Below, one piece after another: positions 53,238 through 61,161 of a stretch of 64,000 nt of DNA. A program made the position numbers and the translations under genes. Origin of the DNA: Methanomicrobia archaeon DTU008 (GTDB lineage: Archaea > Thermoplasmatota > Thermoplasmata > Methanomassiliicoccales > Methanomassiliicoccaceae). Every line of letters starts with the position of its first letter. The stretch's first letter is position 1. The stretch spans positions 1-64,000 of the forward strand of contig LFRW01000024.1 of the NCBI GenBank assembly GCA_001512965.1. Direction: 5' to 3'. The notes under the pieces were generated by a model. The model ran no database searches and was not told the origin of the DNA. It saw only the letters and a program-made list of their open reading frames with translations.

Positions 53238-53618
53238 TCATATAAGCGAAAGGGCAAGCCATCTTCCGACCAGTCCTCCGAACACGCACAGGCCTCCGTT
53301 CAGGAATATGTTGAACAGTGCGGCGTTGAAGCGCTCGGCAATGATCAGGCCGACGGTGTCAAGACTGAACGTCGACATGGTGGTGAACCCTCCAAAGATC
53401 CCTACGAAGAGGAATGCCTTGACGGATGGGTCCAGTTCCGCACCGAGACTGGAGAAGAATATCATCGACAGCAGCAGGCTGCCAAGGAAGTTCACGACGA
53501 AGGTGCCCCAGGGAAAATCGTGGTCGCCAATGTATCCATGGATGAGGTAACGGGCGATGCTTCCGAGGGCGCCGCCCAATCCGACAAGGGCGATGATCTT
53601 GATCTCTTCCGAAATCAC
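53238..53618 (-). CDS. crcB: CrcB/Fluc fluoride channel
   Basis: A dual-topology fluoride exporter subunit, 126 residues with four hydrophobic segments. Diagnostic blocks: VGLGGALGSIARYLI, WGTFVVNFLGSLLLS (the pore Asn) and GIFGGFTTMSTFS with the Phe/Thr-Ser track. Only one copy is present, so it would act as a homodimer. The GTG start has no clear ribosome site. I looked upstream for the fluoride riboswitch pattern and did not find it. Confidence 0.93.
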   Translation of the reverse strand: MISEEIKIIALVGLGGALGSIARYLIHGYIGDHDFPWGTFVVNFLGSLLLSMIFFSSLGAELDPSVKAFLFVGIFGGFTTMSTFSLDTVGLIIAERFNAALFNIFLNGGLCVFGGLVGRWLALSLI

Positions 53619-53927
53619 GATCGCTAGATGACATTCTTGTTGATATTCTTCCCCGCCGACTCCTTAAATGATGATGGTTGAAATAATAAGCAAGAAGCAA
53701 AACTAACATAATTAATCAATGTAATCACTAAAATTGGGGTTTCGACCATGTTCATCCAGGGTTCTTCACGATACATGGTCATGACTCTGTGACATCGCGA
53801 GGGAGTCGATGATCTCAAGATATGAATGTAAAAGGCATCCGATAAAAAGGCGCGGAGAGAGGTTCGACGATCTATTACACCTACCGTAAGCTTTACGGCA
53901 TCATAACGATTCGCAGTTCTTGGGCAT
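53619..53927. other. Divergent intergenic region crcB / ACT-MBL
   Basis: No gene; the minus-strand ORF 53624-54031 overlaps the ACT-MBL gene and lacks features. A/T-rich minus-strand elements (cttattatttcaacc near 53682-53696) may form the crcB promoter. Confidence 0.4.
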
Positions 53928-55451
53928 ATGATCACCTTCTCCTTCATCGCAAGAATGCCCGACGATCCGGGTGCTCTGCACAGGGCCGCCGCCATCATCA
54001 AGAGCCATGGCGGCAACATACGCCGTGTCAATTACGACCGCAGGATCGACCCCCATACAGTGTTCTTCGAGGGCGATGCGCCGGAGGGTGCTCCGGAGGC
54101 GATCCGCGTCGACCTGCAGAGGGTTGGTTATCTTCAAGAGAACCTGAACCCCCTTCGGTTCCTCAAGTTCCGGGTATACCTCCCGGATGAGCCCGGTCAA
54201 TTGTTCTCGTTTCTTGGCCATACCACGGCCGTGGGGGTGAACATCGCGTACCTCGATTTCGATGGCGAAGGCAATCATCCTGAGCGGCTCACCGTGTCGT
54301 TAACCCTGGAGAACGATCAGATCGCCGACCGCCTGCTGGAGGACCTCAAGCAACACTACCGCCTGGATATCCTGGAGTACGACTCCACCGGCAAGAGGCT
54401 GGATGACACCGTCTTCTACATCCGGTTCGCCCAGGAGCTCAGGGGGATCATCGGCGAGACGGAGGAGGACTTCCTGATGCGGCTGCTGCAGGACAGCAAC
54501 CACATCGCCCAGGAACTGACGTCCCGGGACATGGACCCGCGCGTGGTGTTCGACAGCATCCTGCAGACGGGACGGACATTGAGGCAGACCACGGAGGGCA
54601 ACTTCTACGCGGACGTGCAACGGGTCACGCTGGGCGGAAACGCGGAACTCTTCTGCTTCCAGCTTCCCTGCGGCGGGTCCGTGTACGTGCTGCAGGACGA
54701 GAACGAGAGGGTGATGTTCGACACGGGCTTCGGCATATACCACTGGGAGATCGTCGACATGCTCACCCATTATGGGGTGGACTGCACCCGGCTGTCACGG
54801 ATATACATCACTCACGCCGACGCGGACCATTGCGGCGGGGCGGGCATGTTCGATGCACCATCGGTCCTGCACCCTGGAAGCGTGGACATCATAAGGAACG
54901 CCAATCGCGCGTACAACTCCAAGATGCAGTCCTCCATCCTTGGAGAGGTCTATACCAAGCTGATCAACCTCTTCTCGCACTTCCAGCCGCCGACCGAGAT
55001 GGAGGTGCTGCCCACCGCTCCCCTCCGCATGAGAGGGTCGTTGCCGGTGATCGCCGAGTTCGAGGCGGCGGGACGGCGCTTCGAGGTCCTTGAATCGCTG
55101 GGAGGCCATCTGCATGGCCAGATATTCTTCCTGGCTGCGGACGACGGCCTGCTGTTCACGGGGGACACCCTGATCAACTTCGAATCGTTCACCCCGGAGC
55201 GGGAGGAGTTCTCCTCGCTGGCCGCCACGCTCATGACGACGGTCAACGTGGACAGCGAGCTGGCCAGGACGGAGAGGAAGGCTCTCCTCGATATAGTGTC
55301 GGAGATCGATGAAGACCTCAAGACGAAGGGCCGGCGCCTGCTGCTATGCTGCGGCCATGGGGCGATATCCACCCTGGAGGGGAAGAAGCTGGTCGCCCAT
55401 GGCAAGGTCGAGAGATACCGCAGCGACCCGATGCATTATCCGATGAAGTAA
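53928..55451 (+). CDS. Double-ACT-domain/metallo-beta-lactamase fusion protein
   Basis: A 507-residue protein. The N-terminal ~165 residues hold two ACT-like modules (FSFIARMPDDPGALHRAAAIIKSHGGNI and FRVYLPDEPGQLFSFLGHTTAVGVNIAY), ligand-binding domains usually sensing amino acids. After a helical linker, residues ~230-490 form a metallo-beta-lactamase fold: YITHADADHCGG, SLGGHLHGQIFF, LFTGDTLI and CCGHGA. The metal motif is HxDxDH, with Asp at the second His position of the common HxHxDH. A hydrolase under allosteric control is the likely design; the substrate is unknown. Confidence 0.8.
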   Translation: MITFSFIARMPDDPGALHRAAAIIKSHGGNIRRVNYDRRIDPHTVFFEGDAPEGAPEAIRVDLQRVGYLQENLNPLRFLKFRVYLPDEPGQLFSFLGHTTAVGVNIAYLDFDGEGNHPERLTVSLTLENDQIADRLLEDLKQHYRLDILEYDSTGKRLDDTVFYIRFAQELRGIIGETEEDFLMRLLQDSNHIAQELTSRDMDPRVVFDSILQTGRTLRQTTEGNFYADVQRVTLGGNAELFCFQLPCGGSVYVLQDENERVMFDTGFGIYHWEIVDMLTHYGVDCTRLSRIYITHADADHCGGAGMFDAPSVLHPGSVDIIRNANRAYNSKMQSSILGEVYTKLINLFSHFQPPTEMEVLPTAPLRMRGSLPVIAEFEAAGRRFEVLESLGGHLHGQIFFLAADDGLLFTGDTLINFESFTPEREEFSSLAATLMTTVNVDSELARTERKALLDIVSEIDEDLKTKGRRLLLCCGHGAISTLEGKKLVAHGKVERYRSDPMHYPMK

Positions 55452-55454
55452 GCC

Positions 55455-57821
55455 TCATGCATCGTCCGGGCCCTGCGGTTCGGCAGGCGGGACGAGGACC
55501 ACGAACCTTGCGCCCTTGGTATGGTCGCCGGGAACGCGGTCCTCCGCCCATATGCACCCTCCGATCATCTCCAACACCGTTCTTGCGAGATAGAGGCCGA
55601 GGCCATGGCCCCTGGCGGTGGTGTGACCCCTCTCCATCCTCTCGAACAACTTCTCCTTGATATCGTCCGGAATGCCCGGTCCGGTGTCCGTGATGTCCAC
55701 CCGCACGAACTCCTTCCCCTCCGAGATGTATCGACCGACGTCTATCTCTATGTCGACATCCCCTCCGGAATGTTTGACCGCGTTCCCGACCAGATTGTCG
55801 AACACGTCCCTCAGAAGCGGGTTGCCCATCACCATCAGACGTTCGCCGGGCTGGAACGATATGCGGGCCCTGCTTGAAGGGATATCCCCGTATGACGCGA
55901 CCACACCGTCGATCAAGGACCTTAGATCGATGGGAGATCGATCCATGGCCTCGGCCTCCGCCTTCTGCAGCTTTCGGACGTTCTCGACCAGTCTGGCGAC
56001 GTCATCGAGCAGGGCGGAGCTGGACCGGGTGAGATGCAGGGCCCTCTCATCCAGCCCTCCCTTCCACATCAACAGTTCAAGGTATCCCTTTGCGCTGGTG
56101 TTCAGGTTGTTGATGTCATGGGAGAGAAGGTCCAGATACAGCTCCATCTTGCTCCGAGAGATCATGGCATCCAGCTCCGCCGCCCGGCGCTCGGTGACAT
56201 CGTAGAACGCGATGACGGCGCCGTTGATCTCGCCCTCCGCCATGATGGGGCTCGCCGAGCCGATGATCGTCCTGACCTTGCCGTCCTTGGCCCTCACTTC
56301 CGACATCAATCCACTGATGCGCTCTCCGCGCAGCGCCCGGAGGATCGGCCATTCCTCCTCCCCTATCGTCTCACCGGTCTCGGTCCAGCGGCCTTCCAGC
56401 TGGGGAAGGTCCACAAGTATGTTCACGTCCGTCGGATCGATGAACGACCTCAGGGTATCATTGGCCATGAGGATGTTGCCGCCCTTGTCGACGACCATTA
56501 TGGCGACGGGCAAGGTCTCCAGCACGGTCTGCAGGCGGACCCTCTCCAGGTCGGCGTATCTGACCAGGTCCTCGACCCTCTTGCGACCCTCCACCTGGTC
56601 CGTTATATCGTTCATCATGACCAGGATGCGATCGCCCGACGAGGTCGGGTAAGGCACTATGTGCGCGTCCCAGTACAACGTCTCCCCGCTTCGGGTATGT
56701 ACGGGCATCTCCCGCTCCTTGTATGGCTCCCCCGTACGATGCACCTTTTCGAGTACGCCGATCACCCTCTCTCGCAGGTCCTCTTGCTTCATGGAAAGAA
56801 GCTCGTTAAGGCTCTTGACGTCCCCAATGTACTTCCGGAACCCTTCATTGACCAGGGTCAGCTCCATCCCTGGATAGTGAACAAGTGCGATGTTGGCGGG
56901 CAGGCTGTCGACGATGTACTGCAGCAGCCCGTCATCGCTCCTCTCGCCCGCCTGTGCCTGGGAACCCTTCAATGCGAGGCTGGCGAGCGCTCCGGCGATC
57001 TGGACGTAATCGATGTGGGACGGGGAGAAGCGCATGGAATGGCCGAACGTACATATGATCGCCCCTCCTATCCCATCCTGAAGCCTCAGCGGGGCCACGA
57101 TCGCCGCCTTGATGTTCCGCGGTATGGGCTCGGGAAGATCTTCGCATGCATCATCGCTCAGGTCCTCCAACACCCTTGTCTCGCCATCGAGCAGCGAGGG
57201 GAACAGCCTCCTCGCCTCCTCATCATCGAACGAGCGACCCCTCTCCAGCAGACCTGAGGCGAACGTCACCGACCATCTTCCGCCTTCCCTTGACAATATG
57301 CCTGCACCTTCCGCACCAAGGTCCTTGCAGACCCTCTCCACGATCCGATCCAGCATGGTTGCCGTGTCAGGCAGGGGATCGATCGCCGCTTGCAGGCGTC
57401 GAACGGCCTCGTGCAGGTAACGCTCCTCCACGTCCTCCATCCTATCGAACACTATCGCCACGGCATACTTTTCCCTGGTCCCGCCTGGCAGAGGAAACAT
57501 CTCGAAAGACAGCATGGAACGCTCATCGGTCGTGCGGACGGGGCCGCTCTCCGATGTCCTGCCGCTGAGCACGTCCTCGAGACATTCCCTCAACACCTCC
57601 GCCGCTTGAGGCTGAAGACCCGCCATCCACGCGCTGCGGTCCCAACGGCTCTCATCGGTCAGGCCGAGCAGCTCGACGGCCGCAGGGTTGGCAATGATCG
57701 GGGCGCCATCTCGGTCCAGGACCAGCAGCGGGTGGGCGGTCCGGACGAACACATCGTTCAGGACCCTTGCCTTCCGGCTATTTCCAGTCCCTTTCATCCT
57801 GAGATGGTCCGTCGTCTCCAC
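55455..57821 (-). CDS. Soluble multi-sensor histidine kinase (PAS-GAF-PAS-PAS-HATPase)
   Basis: A 788-residue cytoplasmic sensor kinase without membrane segments. Order: PAS (~22-130, HPLLVLDRDGAPIIANPAA), GAF (~140-290, ILDRI-like MLDRIVERVCKDLGAEGAGIL), PAS (~305-415, ending VMMNDITDQVEGRKR), PAS (~430-550, PVAIMVVDKGGNILMAND), phosphoacceptor helix LDLLSHDINNLNTSAKGYLE, and the ATPase domain with DNLVGNAVKHSG (N), DTGPGIP (G1) and ARGHGLGLYLA (G2). It is convergent with the ACT-MBL gene. No response regulator is adjacent. Confidence 0.92.
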   Translation of the reverse strand: METTDHLRMKGTGNSRKARVLNDVFVRTAHPLLVLDRDGAPIIANPAAVELLGLTDESRWDRSAWMAGLQPQAAEVLRECLEDVLSGRTSESGPVRTTDERSMLSFEMFPLPGGTREKYAVAIVFDRMEDVEERYLHEAVRRLQAAIDPLPDTATMLDRIVERVCKDLGAEGAGILSREGGRWSVTFASGLLERGRSFDDEEARRLFPSLLDGETRVLEDLSDDACEDLPEPIPRNIKAAIVAPLRLQDGIGGAIICTFGHSMRFSPSHIDYVQIAGALASLALKGSQAQAGERSDDGLLQYIVDSLPANIALVHYPGMELTLVNEGFRKYIGDVKSLNELLSMKQEDLRERVIGVLEKVHRTGEPYKEREMPVHTRSGETLYWDAHIVPYPTSSGDRILVMMNDITDQVEGRKRVEDLVRYADLERVRLQTVLETLPVAIMVVDKGGNILMANDTLRSFIDPTDVNILVDLPQLEGRWTETGETIGEEEWPILRALRGERISGLMSEVRAKDGKVRTIIGSASPIMAEGEINGAVIAFYDVTERRAAELDAMISRSKMELYLDLLSHDINNLNTSAKGYLELLMWKGGLDERALHLTRSSSALLDDVARLVENVRKLQKAEAEAMDRSPIDLRSLIDGVVASYGDIPSSRARISFQPGERLMVMGNPLLRDVFDNLVGNAVKHSGGDVDIEIDVGRYISEGKEFVRVDITDTGPGIPDDIKEKLFERMERGHTTARGHGLGLYLARTVLEMIGGCIWAEDRVPGDHTKGARFVVLVPPAEPQGPDDA

Positions 57822-57913
57822 TGCATTATCCCCCGGAAATATGCCTTCTAGCCTTTAACGTGATTTGGAGTGCATCGACTTATCATTATGGTACGAACGT
57901 GAACGGACCTAGG

Positions 57914-58219
57914 TCAATCCTTCAACCTTCCTATCGCAGGAAACCTCTCGAACACCTCCGCTCCATGAGGGGCCACGTCCATCTCTTCGGTCAGGTCATC
58001 GCCTGCTGCGTGGGCGAACTGGTGCTCCCCTCCTGCCCACAAGGGGCTGGAGGTGACATCGTATACGATCCCTCCATATGCCACATACATGGGATGACCA
58101 TCGCGGCCATTGTATGTGGCGAGCTCCCTTCGTGTCACCATCCTGTCTGGAACGCCGGTCTTGTCAGCCATGAGGTTGATAGGGGAGGCCCCGGCACCTA
58201 TTGTGAGCCAGACCTCCAT
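57914..58219 (-). CDS. Cytochrome b5-like heme-binding domain protein
   Basis: A 101-residue protein. MVTRRELATYNGRDGHPMYVAYGGIVYDVTSSPLW and GGEHQFAHAAGDDLTEEMDVAPHG match the minimal cytochrome-b5-like heme/steroid-binding family, with His residues available as axial ligands. It probably binds heme or a related ligand and moves electrons or senses redox state. On the minus strand a TATA-like ggtttatgcg (58245-58254) is ~30 nt before the ATG at 58219. An internal ATG (MADKTGV) is an alternative start. It lies next to the left edge of the proposed integrated element. Confidence 0.85.
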   Translation of the reverse strand: MEVWLTIGAGASPINLMADKTGVPDRMVTRRELATYNGRDGHPMYVAYGGIVYDVTSSPLWAGGEHQFAHAAGDDLTEEMDVAPHGAEVFERFPAIGRLKD

Positions 58220-58357
58220 AATCTGAATTCAATCAAAGGGTTTTCGCATAAACCCTTTCCAACTTTTTCTTTCCTCTCACATAGCCCCGAGGCCCTTCAA
58301 GGCACGCAGCGGGGTCTCAGGATCGAACAGGCGGCTAGAGTCTGGAGGTGCACTTAG

Positions 58358-59479
58358 ATGCGCCTCGCCCCCGCCCCGGGTAAGGCAGGAAATCCTTTCC
58401 AAACCTCTTCCCGGAGTCTATCCTCTCGAAACTCGCGTCTAGCGGCCTTACCCCACCGCGACTCGTCCGAACCTGCTAAGTGGGTTTACGACAACCCCGC
58501 TTTCAGACAGGCGTTCAACTCAGGACAGTTCAGTGTCAACATGGATAGAGCAGTGGCTGGGTTCTTCAATTGGCTATCGACAGACTACCTTCTTACCTTC
58601 GAGAACAAGGTAACGGGCGAAACGTTCAAGACGATCGGCCCCAAGAGGGGCAACAAACCGTATGCCAGGAGGAAATGGCAGAAGGTGAACGGCATCAATG
58701 AAGGCATGGACAAGCTACGGTTCGACTTCGACATAGCAGGCCATCGCCCCATCGTAAAGAACTGCCATATGCTCCTTATTACGACAACATTCGACCAAAA
58801 GGTTTCGATGGATGAGGCCTGGTTCAGTATCTCATCTCATGGGGGCGAGTTGAACAAGTTCAGAGCAAATCTTACCAAGATCTTCGGCTCCAAGGCCACC
58901 ATATGCGTTAAGGAGGCTCAATCCAACGGATACCCTGCCCCACATATCCTAGTCCTTCTCGACAGGCCCATCAGGGTAAGAAGGCACGCAGGACGAAAGA
59001 AGACCTCATGGAGACTAGAGTCAAAGGACACGCTCAAAAGAGTCAAAGGGGCGTGGAAATGGGGCTTCGTCGATGTCGAGGCCGTGGTCATGGCATCGAG
59101 TGGCAAGTATCGAGGTTACAGGACTCCTGTGAACTATCTCTCCAAGTATCTCACCAAGCACATGGACCTGACCAAGTATCCTGAGCTCCAAACGGTCAGG
59201 GGGATCGAGGACGTGCCCAAGGAACTAAGGACGCCAGTCTATACGCATGTCTGGAACAAGATACTTCGGTCCAGGGACTTCTTCGTTAGCAAGGCGTTCA
59301 AGCAGCGCCTCAACAACCCGGAGTTCAGGCCAGCACCGATTGCGGATGAAGCGACAGAAAGCGATTGGTTCCTGGAAAGCATCGAGATGGGCAACGGCCT
59401 GGAGCGAGCGCTTGCGGCGCAGCGAGCGAGGGGCGGAGGAGCTGCTACTGACAGCTCGTTAAAGTTGCCAGCAGGGTAA
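58358..59479 (+). CDS. Replication initiator-like protein (HUH Rep relative)
   Basis: A 373-residue protein resembling rolling-circle replication initiators of archaeal plasmids and viruses. Seen: NGYPAPHILVLLDRPI at ~190, corresponding to the HUH strand but with only the first His, and TPVNYLSKYLTKHMDLTKYP at ~260, the tyrosine-helix motif YxxKYLTK. Upstream, HMLLITTTFDQKVS matches the first Rep strand. The start ATG has GGAGGTG seven bases upstream. Missing one HUH His, it may use a different metal ligand or be inactive. It is the first gene of the proposed element. Confidence 0.65.
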   Translation: MRLAPAPGKAGNPFQTSSRSLSSRNSRLAALPHRDSSEPAKWVYDNPAFRQAFNSGQFSVNMDRAVAGFFNWLSTDYLLTFENKVTGETFKTIGPKRGNKPYARRKWQKVNGINEGMDKLRFDFDIAGHRPIVKNCHMLLITTTFDQKVSMDEAWFSISSHGGELNKFRANLTKIFGSKATICVKEAQSNGYPAPHILVLLDRPIRVRRHAGRKKTSWRLESKDTLKRVKGAWKWGFVDVEAVVMASSGKYRGYRTPVNYLSKYLTKHMDLTKYPELQTVRGIEDVPKELRTPVYTHVWNKILRSRDFFVSKAFKQRLNNPEFRPAPIADEATESDWFLESIEMGNGLERALAAQRARGGGAATDSSLKLPAG

Positions 59480-59582
59480 CTGGCCCGGGTCAAAGAGTCC
59501 CTTCCATAGAGCTGATGAGTTAGGAGTCAGGATTCAGATAAACAACCATTATTATCGTGAGATTCATCCACCCCCGATAAAA

Positions 59583-59984
59583 ATGAGCTCTAGGAGAAAG
59601 GCCAAAGTAGCAAAGAAGGAGGCGGCGTCAAAACCGGCGACAGGAGCGAGACGATGGAGAGAGCCCAAGTTCAAGATTGACCATGCTGAAGATATAGATA
59701 CTAAAGAAACTGGAGAGCTAGTGACCCGTATCGTCAACAGCAACCACATGAAATATAGATGCCCTAAGTGCGGAGGTCAGGAACATAGAACGGATATTGA
59801 CGAGTTCGAAGCAACGGTCTTCACATGTTCATCTTGTGGTGATAAACTGAATGTTGTCAATCCACTTTTCTTTGGTGAGGGGCACGACTGCATTATGGGC
59901 TATGCAGTTATCGAGGTGACGGATAACCCGAAACAGCCGTTCCAAATGCACTATTTCGGCTATGATCCTGGCTTTATGGCATAG
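59583..59984 (+). CDS. Zinc-ribbon protein of the mobile element
   Basis: A 133-residue protein with a basic N terminus (SSRRKAKVAKKEAASK) and a single zinc ribbon, YRCPKCGGQEHRTDIDEFEATVFTCSSCGDKL (CPxCG...CSxCG). It could bind nucleic acid, possibly as a transcription factor of the element. A TATA-like cattattatcg lies ~28 nt before the ATG. There are no close known relatives that I can name. Confidence 0.65.
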   Translation: MSSRRKAKVAKKEAASKPATGARRWREPKFKIDHAEDIDTKETGELVTRIVNSNHMKYRCPKCGGQEHRTDIDEFEATVFTCSSCGDKLNVVNPLFFGEGHDCIMGYAVIEVTDNPKQPFQMHYFGYDPGFMA

Positions 59985-60114
59985 TCACTAGGCTACACAT
60001 TAGCTCGACTTGATAGATATTGTCCAAATTAAAACTCTACGAATATTACTTAATTTCAATTTATTGTTGAGAGTAAATCATATACGTTTAGAATCGGTTA
60101 TGCAGCACGATTGA

Positions 60115-60600
60115 ATGGCCCTATTGAACGAAGTAAAAGCATTGTTCGGAAACACTTATGCAAAGGGAGACCTCTTTGAGGATTACGTTAGGAATCTATT
60201 CCCAGATGAGGAATATGGCCTGGTTCATGCCACGCCAAGAGCTAACGATCATGATGGGAGAAAGATAGAATCTCGATTAATGCCAGATTTTCAATTTCGA
60301 CACAGAAGGACCAATCATCTGTTTTGGGTGGAATGCAAATATCGCGCTGATCTTTTCCGAGGAAAGTTACAATGGTGTGAACCATGGCAGCTTGAAAGAT
60401 TCAAAAAATTTCAGGAATCGTCTAGGCCAGCAAAGGTATTCATTGTCATAGGCCTAGGTGGAAAATCCTCGAAGCCGCACCAGATGTATTGCATCCCTCT
60501 CGATGAGATTCAATATCCGGGCCTATACCCGAATACGATAGCTCAGTATCTTAGACCACCAAACAATATATTTCGATACTCGGCAGGCCGCTTGTACTGA
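60115..60600 (+). CDS. PD-(D/E)XK nuclease-family protein
   Basis: A 161-residue protein with the restriction-endonuclease-like core. KGDLFEDYVRNLFP is the first helix with its Glu; LMPDFQFRHRRTNHLFWVECKYR carries PD-x13-ExK, the catalytic triad. WCEPWQLERFKKFQ and KVFIVIGLGG follow as the later helix and strand. It is likely a DNA nuclease of the mobile element, in recombination, restriction or Holliday-junction cleavage. A TATA-like aaatcatatacg precedes it. Confidence 0.78.
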   Translation: MALLNEVKALFGNTYAKGDLFEDYVRNLFPDEEYGLVHATPRANDHDGRKIESRLMPDFQFRHRRTNHLFWVECKYRADLFRGKLQWCEPWQLERFKKFQESSRPAKVFIVIGLGGKSSKPHQMYCIPLDEIQYPGLYPNTIAQYLRPPNNIFRYSAGRLY

Positions 60601-60714
60601 AAGGTTTCAACGAGTTGCTTCCGGTAGTTTCTCAAAGAAAGATGCCTAATCATCTAAGGCGTTCTTCCATTAGTAATGATCAGGTCCACTTTGATACCTC
60701 AATTTCGACTAACT

Positions 60715-61023
60715 CTAAGTTAAGCAATAACCTTTATAATTATCATATGACATCTTCCCTTGCTCAAACGCCTTACCAATGTAAACACACATCCACACAT
60801 TGAAAAATACCACATTGAAAGTTGAAAGATTGTTGTAATCTGAAGAAAAAGATAGACCTGAAAAAGCTACACTGTTGATGCTTGGATAGATGGTCCAGCT
60901 CCTACCCAAGCGATTGTTGAAGATTTGAGGCATGGCCGTGCGCCCGGCTAACTCGATGATGGTCTGGATGCCATCGGGTAGGAGCAGGATCATGAAGTGG
61001 TCTATCAAGAAACACAGAGTCAA
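60715..61023 (-). CDS. Doubtful hypothetical protein of the mobile element
   Basis: A 102-residue minus-strand ORF with one plausible coding stretch, LPDGIQTIIELAGRTAMPQIFNNRLGRSW, and a hydrophobic patch (STFNVVFFNVWMCVYIG). No ribosome site and no known family. Codon composition in its 5' half looks gene-like, but it opposes the other genes of the element. It could be a small viral-type membrane protein or chance. Confidence 0.25.
   Translation of the reverse strand: MTLCFLIDHFMILLLPDGIQTIIELAGRTAMPQIFNNRLGRSWTIYPSINSVAFSGLSFSSDYNNLSTFNVVFFNVWMCVYIGKAFEQGKMSYDNYKGYCLT
60898..60985. repeat. Long-range inverted repeat with internal hairpins
   Basis: gctcctaccc (60898-60907) pairs with gggtaggagc (60976-60985). 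Inside, gatgg...ccatc (60958-60975) forms a hairpin directly abutting the right arm, and gcat-ggcc-gtgc can form another. The branched fold looks tRNA-like, but there is no T-loop and the length (88 nt) and anticodon arm do not fit a tRNA. Confidence 0.35.
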
Positions 61024-61086
61024 TGTTCACCGGAGTTCACAAACATATTAGCGTGCGAACTGCCTTCTAGCTCTGAGGGTTCAAAT

Positions 61087-61104
61087 GCTAGGCAAGGGCC
61101 TAGC
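61087..61104. repeat. 7-bp hairpin upstream of the integrase gene
   Basis: gctaggc-aagg-gcctagc, a perfect stem-loop 58 bp before the chosen integrase start. It could be an integrase binding site or regulatory hairpin. Confidence 0.4.
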
Positions 61105-61161
61105 GGCGGTAAGCCCTCTGTGGTCAAACGCAAGGCTGGCAGGAAAAGGAGGGGTCGAAGC

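Larger units (their letters stand above)
60601..61161. other. Intergenic region upstream of the integrase
   Basis: No strongly supported gene on the plus strand. It contains two inverted-repeat structures (60898-60985 and 61087-61104) and a possible minus-strand ORF (60715-61023). Confidence 0.4.

Noticed and set aside
53232-53627. 131-residue plus-strand ORF over crcB.
   Set aside because: Antisense shadow of a clearly recognisable CrcB.
53619-53900. Fluoride riboswitch upstream of crcB.
   Set aside because: The conserved crcB-motif segments were not found in this region by eye.
60997-61161. Earlier start of the integrase ORF.
   Set aside because: Low-complexity, Ser/Gly/Lys-rich leader crossing a perfect hairpin; ATG 61162 has a near-perfect Shine-Dalgarno.
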